IMG/VR virus record: IMGVR_UViG_3300017963_000265
Span: 1 to 64,000 of that record
Strand: one strand, 5' to 3'
Length of the DNA stretch: 64,000 nt
Source: a virus
Under the pieces are notes generated by a model. The model saw only the letters and a program-made list of their open reading frames with translations, ran no database searches and had not been told where the DNA came from. Positions 16,225-24,426 of the stretch are shown one piece after another. A program made the position numbers and the translations under genes. Numbering within the stretch: position 1 is the first letter of the stretch; every line of letters starts with the position of its first letter.

Positions 16225-16754
16225 TTAGGACATCCTCCTGCAGGTACTGACCTGCCTTCCACGAATTTATCGATCCTGATTCTTCCCAACTCCATGCACC
16301 TCCAGTTCATCCACGTATCCAAGACCGCGAACCTGCATCCTCCACACGATATAACATCCGTGTCCTCGTTCATGGAATCTTTCTTCATCTGAAGGATGAA
16401 ATACTGGTCTCTACAGACCTGAATAAGGTCTTTTATCCCAGTCATAGCCGCAGATATATCGGTCTGGGACTTGGACTTCCTGACTACTCTCCTGATTGTA
16501 TTTATTATATCCGAGATAAATCCGACTCCGTAAGAGTCAGACTTTTTTTCGCGAATTGTGTCTGCGACCCACTTAGAGATCGCATCCTTGTGCTTCCACT
16601 CTAGATGTCCTAGTTGATTTTTACATACCGGACATCTAGAGTGGGCTAACGCATTTATCATATCCACGGCCGGGTCGCCGCGTTTTGTGACAACGGTCCT
16701 GCATCCGTCTAATAGTTGAGAACATAATTTACATTTGTTCTCCATCGTCGTCAT
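16200..16754 (-). CDS. Zinc-finger protein, unknown function
   Basis: A 184-aa protein with an N-terminal zinc ribbon (CKLC near residue 8, then CPVC about 33 residues later) and a C-terminal cysteine cluster (SCGGCRF, WRCME, GGCPKW) that may hold a second metal. Two other ATGs (16757, 16742) are possible; this one lies 6 nt from GGAGG. It may bind nucleic acid or act as an adaptor. Confidence 0.65.
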   Translation of the reverse strand: MTTMENKCKLCSQLLDGCRTVVTKRGDPAVDMINALAHSRCPVCKNQLGHLEWKHKDAISKWVADTIREKKSDSYGVGFISDIINTIRRVVRKSKSQTDISAAMTGIKDLIQVCRDQYFILQMKKDSMNEDTDVISCGGCRFAVLDTWMNWRCMELGRIRIDKFVEGRSVPAGGCPKWRKKEIA

Positions 16755-17046
16755 CATACACCTCCTCTTTCAAATTCGAGACTTCCTTAAAGTCTCCTCC
16801 GAAAATCTGAGCATCAAAATTTTCTGGATTCACTTTCACGTGATCCAGAACAACGGCCGGTCTTACTTCTCTGTAAATTTTAACTCCTGAACCGGCTACA
16901 AACCTCATGAGTTTGTTGGCGGCATCCTCCGTTATTTCCAGCTCGATACGTTCGTTGCTGTCGTTCTCCGCCACAACAACATTCGAACAGTCTAGATTAG
17001 GGGAGGAAAAATCTACCTTCTGACACATGCTAACTAATCGAATCAT
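16729..17046 (-). CDS. Hypothetical protein
   Basis: A 105-aa protein with a beta-like central part (RIELEITEDAANKLMRF) and a strongly acidic tail (VYDDDDGEQ) that overlaps the next gene by 26 nt. AGGATAG precedes the ATG. Unknown. Confidence 0.6.
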   Translation of the reverse strand: MIRLVSMCQKVDFSSPNLDCSNVVVAENDSNERIELEITEDAANKLMRFVAGSGVKIYREVRPAVVLDHVKVNPENFDAQIFGGDFKEVSNLKEEVYDDDDGEQM

Positions 17047-17049
17047 TTT

Positions 17050-17298
17050 CTATCCTATAGCTGGGGGCGGGGAATCTTGCGTATTCTGGCGCTTATTTTT
17101 CAAGATATCCGCCAATTTTTTTAGGTTATCTGATACAGACCTAATGCTAATTGCCATGGATATGGCTGTTTTTACGAAAACACACGGATGGCCTTTATCG
17201 ACAAAAGCCGCACATGTGGAATTACATTCCCTCGACTCATCGAGAAAACATGTCACGATGTTTTCCTCGAACGGCTCTTCTATTAACTTGTTTTCCAT
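17050..17298 (-). CDS. Hypothetical small cysteine-containing protein
   Basis: An 82-aa protein with four cysteines in the first half (residues 17-39, including CNSTC) that could bind a metal, then a basic helix and a Pro-rich end. AGAGGGAAA precedes the ATG. Unknown. Confidence 0.55.
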   Translation of the reverse strand: MENKLIEEPFEENIVTCFLDESRECNSTCAAFVDKGHPCVFVKTAISMAISIRSVSDNLKKLADILKNKRQNTQDSPPPAIG

Positions 17299-17327
17299 AC
17301 TTTCCCTCTTCTTATACCAGCAAAAAG

Positions 17328-17525
17328 CTAGTTTTTGTGAAATTTTAAGAGATTTTCTCTACCGATTGAGGCAAGAACTTCGGATAGGATAAGTCTAACC
17401 TTGCGGGGACAGAAGTTAAGGATCCTAAAAAAGTAATCTAATTCAGACTCTCCGTCCAAAATCGGATTACTTTGAAGAAGGGATACGGCCTTCTTCACAT
17501 AACTTTTTGAGTTCTTTGTACACAT
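17328..17525 (-). CDS. Hypothetical protein, start uncertain
   Basis: About 65 aa, helical, ending NLLKFHKN. The frame stays open further upstream across the nuclease-like gene, but only this C-terminal part looks protein-like. The ATG chosen has no clear ribosome binding site; a GTG nearer the end of the overlap is possible. Confidence 0.45.
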   Translation of the reverse strand: MCTKNSKSYVKKAVSLLQSNPILDGESELDYFFRILNFCPRKVRLILSEVLASIGRENLLKFHKN

Positions 17526-18267
17526 ACCCGTAATAAGATGATGGTCTTCCTCTAGAACGTGAAACCCATTTGTGCTCTCTCCTCCCCTCAACTCTTTCAT
17601 GGGTGCATTTAAAGTAGCCGGACAGGAGACTGCTTGGGTTGTACTTCGTCTCATACTTCTTAATGAGAGACTTGATGTCTGATACACAAATCCAACCCCT
17701 GTACTCGCAAAGTATCTCCGCCTCGCAAATTATGACCTTAAACTTACTGACATTGGTTGGGCCGGGAACACCGGCAGGCAACTTCGGAACGAAAGGAGGG
17801 AGCCACTCTAAAGAATCAGGCCTTCTTCTATAGAATCTCCAATCAACGGCCCTCCAATACGAGCGACCAAACGACCTCCTGTAGTTCATTTTGTTGGACG
17901 GGTAAGCCATATCTATCCAGCTGTACGGACCGAAATTATACGATTTTGATTTATTGCTCTCTAGCACTAGAATCCTGAGATGTTTTGCAAAATCTGAGAC
18001 CATTCTCTTATCACCATCAGTTTTCCATCTCCCAACAAGAACGGACCTGTAATGAGGACCAACCTTTCCCTCCAGTGTAGGAAGAGCTTGTTGGAGAACG
18101 TGAAATCCTCCAACAAGCTTGGCCTGAACTCCTAATTGAATTCCTCTTCGTACAAACAGAATATCCCACCCATTTTGCTCTGGATAGGTCGTCCAACCGT
18201 AGAACTCCATAGACTGTATGAAGTCATTGCATAGGTCATTCTCTGTCTCGTACGACTCTACACTCAC
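17467..18267 (-). CDS. PD-(D/E)XK-like nuclease
   Basis: A 266-aa protein. The first 55 residues follow a restriction-endonuclease-like core: a helix with ENDLCNDF, a strand QNGWDILFV supplying the acidic residue and GVQAKLVGG supplying the E/QxK position, as in VRR-NUC and Holliday-resolvase-like families. The rest is basic and aromatic, with a C-terminal region that may bind DNA. Cutting of host or branched DNA is inferred. The start is a GTG overlapping the upstream stop. Confidence 0.55.
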   Translation of the reverse strand: MSVESYETENDLCNDFIQSMEFYGWTTYPEQNGWDILFVRRGIQLGVQAKLVGGFHVLQQALPTLEGKVGPHYRSVLVGRWKTDGDKRMVSDFAKHLRILVLESNKSKSYNFGPYSWIDMAYPSNKMNYRRSFGRSYWRAVDWRFYRRRPDSLEWLPPFVPKLPAGVPGPTNVSKFKVIICEAEILCEYRGWICVSDIKSLIKKYETKYNPSSLLSGYFKCTHERVEGRREHKWVSRSRGRPSSYYGYVYKELKKLCEEGRIPSSK

Positions 18268-18815
18268 TTACACTTTCCCCCACATTTGCAATTTGAAGAG
18301 CATCCATATGCGGGGATCTTGACGCTACCTCCATCATACCGGTGCCTAAATTGATAGGATTCATCGACATCACAAAACCTATCCAAATTGGACATATTGA
18401 CTGCTTTCTTGGAAAAACACGGAGGATGAGGCTCGTTTAACTTGACGAATATATGACCGTCATCTTCTCTTCTGCAATCTATCACATCAAGAATCTTATT
18501 AGATTTTATCAAAGATATGACCGCGGCCGGGGTCTTCACGGAAATTATAGACGCGTAGTCCGAACACAGAATTCTATTCTCACAGTCATCACACGGCTTG
18601 ACATCAAATTTAGGAGAATTCATCCTCCTATACGTCAGGGTCTTGGATATTTTCTCGTAGTGTTCGCAGATTTTCTTATAGTTTGATCTCGCCTGGTCCA
18701 GAGCATCTTTAGCTTCCTTGATTCCCTCATCCCTGGTCTCATCCAGACTCTCCAAAACATCATTCGTTATGTCAGGAAAGTGGTCCATTGTGTTAATGAC
18801 GTTAAAAGTTCTCAT
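18264..18815 (-). CDS. Cysteine-rich protein, unknown function
   Basis: A 183-aa protein with a helical first 60 residues, then CDDCENRILC near residue 75 and a C-terminal CSSNCKCGGKC. The spacing suggests two metal sites. GAGGAGG precedes the ATG. Unknown. Confidence 0.65.
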   Translation of the reverse strand: MRTFNVINTMDHFPDITNDVLESLDETRDEGIKEAKDALDQARSNYKKICEHYEKISKTLTYRRMNSPKFDVKPCDDCENRILCSDYASIISVKTPAAVISLIKSNKILDVIDCRREDDGHIFVKLNEPHPPCFSKKAVNMSNLDRFCDVDESYQFRHRYDGGSVKIPAYGCSSNCKCGGKCK

Positions 18816-18824
18816 TTCTCCTCC

Positions 18825-19229
18825 TCATTGCAAAAGTTTTGACCTCTTCTTGTCTAACTCATTAGCTATTCTCTCTACCTCTTCTAAGGTTGCTTTATGA
18901 GCTCCGAGACAAGCAGCTCTGATAAGAGCCGCCAGAAATTTGCCGTCCCTATCAGCTCTAACAAGACCAGAACGTATCATACAAAATCCAATCTCCTTCG
19001 ATGCGTGCTGAGCCAATAGACTGAGATATGATCTGGATATCTCCTCCGCGACCTTCAAGAGATTATCAACCCCCTCTACGATTATGGAGGAGTTGAAATT
19101 GGGAACATGAACGGCGACTAATCCTTTTTCCGTCCCATACCAATTACAATCCAGACAACGGGCTCCGTTATCACTTACGTCTAGGTGCCCGCTTCCGCAT
19201 CCCGGGCATACGTATGTTACGTTCTCCAT
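18825..19229 (-). CDS. Zinc-ribbon protein, unknown function
   Basis: A 134-aa protein opening with a zinc ribbon (VCPGCGSG then CLDCNW), the TFIIB/PhnA-like arrangement, followed by a helical domain that ends in a Lys-rich helix. AGGAGGAGG precedes the ATG. It begins 59 nt inside the frameshift ORF upstream. Possibly nucleic-acid binding. Confidence 0.7.
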   Translation of the reverse strand: MENVTYVCPGCGSGHLDVSDNGARCLDCNWYGTEKGLVAVHVPNFNSSIIVEGVDNLLKVAEEISRSYLSLLAQHASKEIGFCMIRSGLVRADRDGKFLAALIRAACLGAHKATLEEVERIANELDKKRSKLLQ

Positions 19230-19581
19230 CTTTCCTCCTCCTGATTCTGCTTTTTATTAATGGTGATACAGGCCTGACTGCGTACGCTTTCTTAGATTCC
19301 CTTTGCAGAAAATCTATGGCCGCTTTATCGGCGAGTTTTCTTTGTTCCTCTAAATACGGATAGAATTTCTTTTCGTAGTCTTTCCATGCATTCTGCACAG
19401 CTTCGCCATCAGACTCCATGGAAGCCTGAACAACGGCCCTAGTGGCATAGAAATCCACATCTCTGCGCATTTGCCATACCAATAAAATTACTGACTCCAT
19501 CAGGGAACCTACTGGAGGTGGGCTATCCAGTAGGTCGTATATCACATTCGCTCTAGCCCATCCTAACGGAGTCTTTAGCCA
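19171..19581 (-). CDS. -1 frame extension of tail-chaperone-like protein
   Basis: This frame stays open from the heptamer A AAA AAT at 19581-19587 down to 19171 and adds 136 residues, beginning WLKTPLGWARANVIYDLL. The only internal start of comparable length is a GTG at 19545 with no ribosome binding site, so I read it as reached by -1 frameshifting from the gene at 19575-20573, giving a fusion of about 467 aa. The tail is helical, then basic. This mirrors the G/GT and E/E' chaperone pairs of other tailed phages. Confidence 0.6.
   Translation of the reverse strand, partial: WLKTPLGWARANVIYDLLDSPPPVGSLMESVILLVWQMRRDVDFYATRAVVQASMESDGEAVQNAWKDYEKKFYPYLEEQRKLADKAAIDFLQRESKKAYAVRPVSPLIKSRIRRRKDGERNIRMPGMRKRAPRRK
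19519..19560 (-). promoter_or_regulatory. Possible frameshift-stimulating stem-loop
   Basis: A 7-bp perfect stem with a 28-nt loop starting about 20 nt past the slippery heptamer. The spacer is longer than the usual 5-9 nt, so the role is tentative. Confidence 0.3.
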
Positions 19582-20573
19582 TTTTTTATTGGACCTAGAT
19601 CATAAAATAACTTCCTGCATCTCCTATCAAACCATGACGAATTAATCGCCAGAGACGCAACCATCTGAACCGGATACTTACAAATTTTTTGAAATTTTTT
19701 GTAGAACTTGTCTTCGTCAAAACCACCATCCTTATTTAAATGGGACGGTAGTGGTTGATCATTTATAGCATACAAGGTGATTGTGAGTTGGAACGAGGTC
19801 AGTACCTCGGTCATGTAAACATCACTCCCCTTGTGATTGGACATCAGGCGCTTGATTTCCAGATTCTCTTCCAGGGACGGGGACCTAAATACTGGTACGA
19901 ATTTACCCACAACAACAGGCACGGCCTGTCTTATCTCTCCCTCTTCAATCATCTGTATGATATCCAAAGGCTCGAGTCTTCCTTCTGTGGCTTCCTTGAG
20001 CTCTGGAGTATCCAGGGAATCTCTTTCTTTTCTTAATTCATCAAAGAATTCTGGGTCTATCCCCAAATCTTTGGCAAGCTTATCGAGATTCTCGCGTTCT
20101 TCATTCTCAACCTTCTTATCTATGGAATCTTTTACGTTGCTTTCCTGAGTCTCGACTGCCTTAGCATTAAACTCCTCCAAGGCCTTTAGTCCTTCTACAG
20201 TCTCAGGACTTAAACCCCTCTTTTGTTTCAAATGAGGTTGGTTAGCGGCATACATTGAGCCGACACCGTGCATGAATCTTGGGTCGTTTAGCGCCTCTTT
20301 TGGAAGCATCTCCCCCATTGGAGGTCTTGGAGCTTCCTCCTTCTGCTGCCTTAACTTACGAGGGTCCATTTGAGGACCGGCGCTATTTGGATTGTAAAAC
20401 GGTGATAGAGGATTTCTAGGGTCCCTGAGAGCCTCCGCCTGCTCGCTCATTGTAAGTGGACGCCCATCTGTGTCAGTCATCGGTCTAGCATCCAGCGGGG
20501 GAATCTTGACATCATCCCCAGGAATTTGTTTATCTCTACCTTTAACTCTCCCTAATTTATTAAATCTGGTCAT
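19575..20573 (-). CDS. Tail assembly chaperone-like protein (frameshift donor)
   Basis: A 332-aa protein: Pro-rich, probably disordered first 100 residues, a helical linker, then a compact domain (about 205-325) with a strand-helix layout (VPVVVGKFVPVFRSPSLEEN, later SFQLTITLYAIND and QKICKYPVQMVASLAI) like that of phage tail assembly chaperones. The stop lies 3 nt after the slippery A AAA AAT in the right phase, with a long -1 frame open beyond. These chaperones coat the tape-measure protein; no tape-measure gene follows here, which is a weakness of the assignment. Confidence 0.55.
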   Translation of the reverse strand: MTRFNKLGRVKGRDKQIPGDDVKIPPLDARPMTDTDGRPLTMSEQAEALRDPRNPLSPFYNPNSAGPQMDPRKLRQQKEEAPRPPMGEMLPKEALNDPRFMHGVGSMYAANQPHLKQKRGLSPETVEGLKALEEFNAKAVETQESNVKDSIDKKVENEERENLDKLAKDLGIDPEFFDELRKERDSLDTPELKEATEGRLEPLDIIQMIEEGEIRQAVPVVVGKFVPVFRSPSLEENLEIKRLMSNHKGSDVYMTEVLTSFQLTITLYAINDQPLPSHLNKDGGFDEDKFYKKFQKICKYPVQMVASLAINSSWFDRRCRKLFYDLGPIKNG

Positions 20574-20851
20574 ACAAGTTTTTCCGGTTTCTTGGGTTCT
20601 ACAAACCTGGGGTCTCTTCGAACATCTCCTTCCACAAGAAATGAGCGAAGGACTCCGAATATCTTCTTCCTGAAACTCTGCTTGTGAAGAGAAACAGAAT
20701 TAAGGCCTCTCTGAGTACAGAATTTATAGAAATCATCGAATCTGTACTTCATTCCTCTTATGTCCCACAATTCAAGCAGCTGGTCCATAGTCAAAAATTC
20801 TTTCGGAGGTAATACTACAGATTCTGGAATACTCTGTCTCCCGTCATTCAT
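20570..20851 (-). CDS. Hypothetical protein
   Basis: A 93-aa protein, helical, with FLTMDQLLELWDIRG and a Lys/Arg-rich second half. GGGAG precedes the start, and its stop overlaps the start of the chaperone-like gene (ATGA), so it probably belongs to the same tail unit. Unknown. Confidence 0.6.
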   Translation of the reverse strand: MNDGRQSIPESVVLPPKEFLTMDQLLELWDIRGMKYRFDDFYKFCTQRGLNSVSLHKQSFRKKIFGVLRSFLVEGDVRRDPRFVEPKKPEKLV

Positions 20852-21279
20852 CTAATTTCTCCCACAAATTTCCTATATATCTCTGGTAACCGAAGAGCAA
20901 AATTTTTGTATTGAAGACCTTCGGGGGGATTTGCTACGACTACTTTAGTTATAGAATTCGAGCCCTTGAAAGTTTCTACTGTCCCCATGACATAATAAAC
21001 AGGAAAAAGAACATCCGAGTTGTTCAGGATGACTGTGCTGTTATTGATGAATCCGCCTAAGGCCGAACCGTTCAGAATCTGAATCGTGACTATCCTGTGT
21101 AGTATTAGCTTTGGTATGAGATAACAATCAATCTCAAATTCACCAACAACAATCTTTCTAGTCCTCGGATTTGGATAATCTGGACATGAGTGCCCGACCA
21201 AATCCCCGGTCTCTTTAATAACCCCAGGATCGGTACTGATGGTCTCTGAACGATAAATTTCTAGAGACTTTATTTTCAT
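20848..21279 (-). CDS. Hypothetical protein
   Basis: A 143-aa beta-rich protein (KIKSLEIYRSETIS, HRIVTIQILNGSALGG, VLFPVYYVMGTVE). The ATG of MKIKSL is supported by GAGG 6 nt upstream. Just before the tail-chaperone pair, so a virion or assembly role is possible but not shown. Confidence 0.6.
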   Translation of the reverse strand: MKIKSLEIYRSETISTDPGVIKETGDLVGHSCPDYPNPRTRKIVVGEFEIDCYLIPKLILHRIVTIQILNGSALGGFINNSTVILNNSDVLFPVYYVMGTVETFKGSNSITKVVVANPPEGLQYKNFALRLPEIYRKFVGEIR

Positions 21280-21302
21280 GGCCATCCTCAAATAAATCAA
21301 GG

Positions 21303-21342
21303 ATAGGATAAATGACGGGAATGCTCCCGTCATTTATCCTAT
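21303..21342 (-). terminator. Perfect hairpin without a U-tract
   Basis: A perfect 18-bp stem with a 4-nt loop straddling the end of the zinc-ribbon gene. No T-run follows on the minus strand. Same style as the hairpins at 5869 and 24939. Confidence 0.6.
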
Positions 21343-21614
21343 TCCTTAGAAGAAACTAGTTTAGTTATCAAATTTCTCAAAATCTCGGGATCCTTCAAAT
21401 CCGTGACACTGGATTTCTTATCAGGAATGCTAGTAGTAGTTCTTAGTCTGCCGCTAGCCAATTGAACCCTGATGGACTCCGAGAACATGGTTAGTAAATC
21501 TTTGACCTGTTTCTCGGCCCTTGCATAGCACATCTTGGCGAGTGAAAAACAATGACTACAGACAATCACTCCCTGATAATTGTACCTTCCGGATGTAGGA
21601 TTTCCGCAGTTCAT
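21339..21614 (-). CDS. Zinc-ribbon protein with uncertain start
   Basis: From the ATG, 91 aa: CxxC-type ribbon (MNCGNPTSG, then CSHC), helices, and a polar C-terminus. The first cysteine of the ribbon (in LCMNCG) is one codon upstream of this ATG, no usable start codon lies between it and the previous stop, and AAGGGG is 12 nt away. Either the ribbon is incomplete, or the protein is made by a -1 shift from the gene at 21635-22036. Confidence 0.5.
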   Translation of the reverse strand: MNCGNPTSGRYNYQGVIVCSHCFSLAKMCYARAEKQVKDLLTMFSESIRVQLASGRLRTTTSIPDKKSSVTDLKDPEILRNLITKLVSSKE

Positions 21615-21634
21615 GCAGAGATTGAACCCCTTTT

Positions 21635-22036
21635 TTAATGAGGCCTTTTTAGGTTTGTCGGGGGAACCACTCTTGGAATTGTCAGACCCGACCTCTCCTG
21701 AATCTCCCGCATTATCGCCTCTTCTCTCTCCTTCATCAGACTCTCGACAATCTCTTGGTCCGGTATATAAAGATGGCTCAGAATCGCGACCATCTCCGGA
21801 ATCGACTTGTTTGAAAAGTCCGCTCCCGTCAACATGGTTCTTCTCTGAATACCGACGGGGGTATTCATATGAAGATGCTGAACCTCCAGAACGTTGAGCA
21901 GAGTCACTGGGGTATTGATGAATTCCTCCTTCGGAGCGCCGCAATCCTTTCCTTCTTCTACTAGTTGATTCATCTTCGATTTTACGTTCTCGCATATGAA
22001 CTTATCCCCGCCCATCGTCTTTGCCAGAAACCACAT
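21635..22036 (-). CDS. Hypothetical protein
   Basis: A 133-aa protein (start MWFLAKTM, AAGGAG before it) with a helical, charged sequence and a C-terminal run of Pro and Lys. Reading on in the -1 frame near A AAA AGG at its end would add a zinc ribbon. Overlaps the upstream gene by 35 nt. Unknown. Confidence 0.6.
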   Translation of the reverse strand: MWFLAKTMGGDKFICENVKSKMNQLVEEGKDCGAPKEEFINTPVTLLNVLEVQHLHMNTPVGIQRRTMLTGADFSNKSIPEMVAILSHLYIPDQEIVESLMKEREEAIMREIQERSGLTIPRVVPPTNLKRPH

Positions 22037-22334
22037 CTTTTTCTCCTTCCATTTCAACACACATCGGTTGAAGATTCTTGGTAAAATTTACTACCCTCTG
22101 GCACGTATAAGGCCCTCTTACGTCGAATATCGTCTCAGTAACATCCTTGAATCTACCGACCATAAACACTGTCTTGGAATCCCTAACAAAAATAACTTCC
22201 AGAACATCAATTAGGCCAGAAAGACGCGTAATCAAGGGGAGTCTATAAAACGGTATAAAGACGCAACACAGATTCTCATCTTCAAATACTTCTACTTCCT
22301 CCCCATTGACTAGGATTATGTTACGTCTCAGCAT
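22002..22334 (-). CDS. Hypothetical protein
   Basis: A 110-aa beta-rich protein (NIILVNGEEVEVFEDE, LIDVLEVIFVRDSKTVFMVG) that may be an SH3- or OB-like barrel. AGAGAAGAG precedes the ATG. Unknown. Confidence 0.6.
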   Translation of the reverse strand: MLRRNIILVNGEEVEVFEDENLCCVFIPFYRLPLITRLSGLIDVLEVIFVRDSKTVFMVGRFKDVTETIFDVRGPYTCQRVVNFTKNLQPMCVEMEGEKDVVSGKDDGRG

Positions 22335-22671
22335 ATCTCTTCTCTCTGTCGAATTCTCTAGCTTCTATAAAAAATCCAGAGAAGATACACCTTACTACAA
22401 CTTCGTACACAAAATGAGAAATTCTGTAGACTGAGTTAGCCCTGACCCACGGATTAGTCCTATCCTTGTCGAATACGGTATTGAACAGCCATATCATATC
22501 TTTCTTTGAGCGTGAGTCATTTATGAAATCCAGTATGAGCTGGTCTCTTAGAAGAATAGCGGCGCAGAATAGAATCGTGTTCCTATGAGTGGATTCATCA
22601 TCGACATCGAATCTGGTTCGGATGACATTTAGGATCGCTTCGACTTTCCCAGCACTGTATTCCTTAATCAT
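22321..22671 (-). CDS. Hypothetical protein
   Basis: A 116-aa helical protein (helices around IEAILNVIRT-like and LLRDQLILDFIND). GAGGAGG precedes the start, which overlaps the HExxH gene's stop. Unknown. Confidence 0.6.
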   Translation of the reverse strand: MIKEYSAGKVEAILNVIRTRFDVDDESTHRNTILFCAAILLRDQLILDFINDSRSKKDMIWLFNTVFDKDRTNPWVRANSVYRISHFVYEVVVRCIFSGFFIEAREFDREKRYAET

Positions 22672-23300
22672 TTATCCTCCTCTATCATTTCTAAGCCAGC
22701 TCTTAACGAAACCTCATACCACATTTCCACTGTCTTCCTATTCGTATACATCCACCCATAAGACGGGCCAGTGAAATTTGATATCCACCATTCTCTGTAG
22801 ATACTAGAAGGGGCCTTACCTAAATATTTGATTCTACTGATTAGAGACTCAGAGTATGCGGGAAGTTCTATATCTGAAGCCCTTCTTGTCTTGATAAAAG
22901 GAGGCCAGACATATCTTGAGAACACTCCGATTGTTCCGAGCTTCTGAAATTGTTTCAAGTGTACCGCTTCATGCTTTAACACGAAATAGGCAGAAATATG
23001 ATGATTGTACCTTTTGGATCGTAGATAATCATCTAGTTTATCAGACAAGAGAATCGTGTTTTTGAATGTGCTGGTATAGTCGCTGAGGTACTTTCTGTTC
23101 CTGAACAGAGTCAGTAGACACACGACCGCGTGAATAATATACGACCACCAAACATCACGTTTGGCGGCAATTCTTATGTTTGGGTAAAGTACTCTGATCT
23201 CGGTTAATATAGATCTTAGCGGGGATCTGACTTCTGTTTTGACTGTATATTCCTTGCGCTTTCCAATGGACGGAAAGCAGACGGTAACAAATTCTGTCAT
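22668..23300 (-). CDS. HExxH metallopeptidase-like protein
   Basis: A 210-aa protein. KHEAVHLKQFQKLG supplies an HExxH zinc motif, and IELPAYSES about 30 residues later offers a glutamate third ligand followed by AY, an arrangement seen in peptidase-like domains where HExxH is followed by E-x-x-A-Y. A hydrophobic stretch lies at about 55-72. The start MTEFVTV is chosen over an upstream ATG because GGAG lies before it. It may process a phage or host protein; unproven. Confidence 0.6.
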   Translation of the reverse strand: MTEFVTVCFPSIGKRKEYTVKTEVRSPLRSILTEIRVLYPNIRIAAKRDVWWSYIIHAVVCLLTLFRNRKYLSDYTSTFKNTILLSDKLDDYLRSKRYNHHISAYFVLKHEAVHLKQFQKLGTIGVFSRYVWPPFIKTRRASDIELPAYSESLISRIKYLGKAPSSIYREWWISNFTGPSYGWMYTNRKTVEMWYEVSLRAGLEMIEEDK

Positions 23301-23812
23301 TTTTTCTCCATGATATCCCAATGAACACATCTCACACCATGCTCTAGCAGATATTGCTGTGCAGAACCTGATAAGTCATATCTTGAATCATAGGCTCTGG
23401 AAAAAAATACTTCCTCGATACCGGCCCTGATTATGAGTTTAGAACAGTCGAAACAAGGGCTAGCCGTAGTATATATCGATGAACCGACAGGACTAATAGC
23501 CTGTATCGCGCACTGTAGTATGGCGTTGCATTCGGCATGAATCGTTCCTACACAATGCCCGGACACCATCATGTGACCGATTTCTGAGCAATGAGGGACT
23601 TTAGGCGGGGAACCATTGTATCCGGTAGCGATGACACACCCGCCCTTGACTATCGCGGCTCCAACCCCATGTCTACTCGAATCAAATAACAGAGTCGGTC
23701 CTCTGTCGCATGTTGACTGTATGGCAGCCCAATGAGCTAGGAGCATGAAATGTGTGTTCTTGTCTAATCTTGGTATTCTTAAATCTGGGACCTTTATTTT
23801 ACGTGGATTCAT
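23297..23812 (-). CDS. dCMP deaminase
   Basis: A 171-aa protein of the cytidine/deoxycytidylate deaminase family. HAECNAILQCA supplies the zinc His and catalytic Glu, and SPCFDCSKLI the two zinc cysteines (PCxxC). It converts dCMP to dUMP, the substrate of the thymidylate synthase 4 kb downstream in the transcription sense of the same strand. An ATG supported by GGAG is used; a TTG two codons earlier is possible. It overlaps the OPRT gene. Confidence 0.9.
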   Translation of the reverse strand: MNPRKIKVPDLRIPRLDKNTHFMLLAHWAAIQSTCDRGPTLLFDSSRHGVGAAIVKGGCVIATGYNGSPPKVPHCSEIGHMMVSGHCVGTIHAECNAILQCAIQAISPVGSSIYTTASPCFDCSKLIIRAGIEEVFFSRAYDSRYDLSGSAQQYLLEHGVRCVHWDIMEKK

Positions 23813-24426
23813 GAACAACTCCAGAAGTCATTGGATTTGAAGAAACTGTGAATCATCCCCCTTTCCCTATACGCAGATATCTTATCGGCTTCGAATTTAC
23901 CGTCTGCCATCCTATCGACCACACAAAGGACTTGAGTATCGGCCGAAGGGTTAACCTCGTCCACATACTCCAATGTTGGAAGTAGAGAACCTCCCGTCGT
24001 TATCACATCTTCCAATATCAGTATTCTCTTGTCATCTATTGGTTCTGTTCCCACCACTTTCAACTTAAGACCGTGGTCTTTTCTATCATTGCGGACAACA
24101 AATCCATCTAAGAACAATTGAGTAGGTAATTGGGAAAACACCAACATATATGCTGCATCAGCTGGACCTCCAATGGAATTAGGCTTAAACTCCAAAATCA
24201 CGTTCCTTATTAACGAGAACAGTACAAATCTAGTGTATTTATCGAACATGACCCCCTTTATATCGAAGTAGTATTTAGACTTCTTCCCACTAGCAAGAGT
24301 AAATGCGTTATCATCCTTACCGACCATCCCAAATCCTCTTTCTATCATCCCTGTATTGAGTGTTTCTGAAAGCTCCTTAATAATTGACAGGCCAAGACAT
24401 TCTTCCATGCTTCTCGGTCTAGACAT
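23809..24426 (-). CDS. Orotate phosphoribosyltransferase-like protein
   Basis: A 205-aa type I phosphoribosyltransferase. FTLASGKKSKYYFDIKGV matches the OPRT orotate site and RILILEDVITTGGSLLPT the PRPP-binding loop. It would form OMP from orotate and PRPP in pyrimidine synthesis, boosting UMP supply during infection. AGGAGG precedes the ATG. No OMP decarboxylase is in the window. Confidence 0.85.
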   Translation of the reverse strand: MSRPRSMEECLGLSIIKELSETLNTGMIERGFGMVGKDDNAFTLASGKKSKYYFDIKGVMFDKYTRFVLFSLIRNVILEFKPNSIGGPADAAYMLVFSQLPTQLFLDGFVVRNDRKDHGLKLKVVGTEPIDDKRILILEDVITTGGSLLPTLEYVDEVNPSADTQVLCVVDRMADGKFEADKISAYRERGMIHSFFKSNDFWSCS

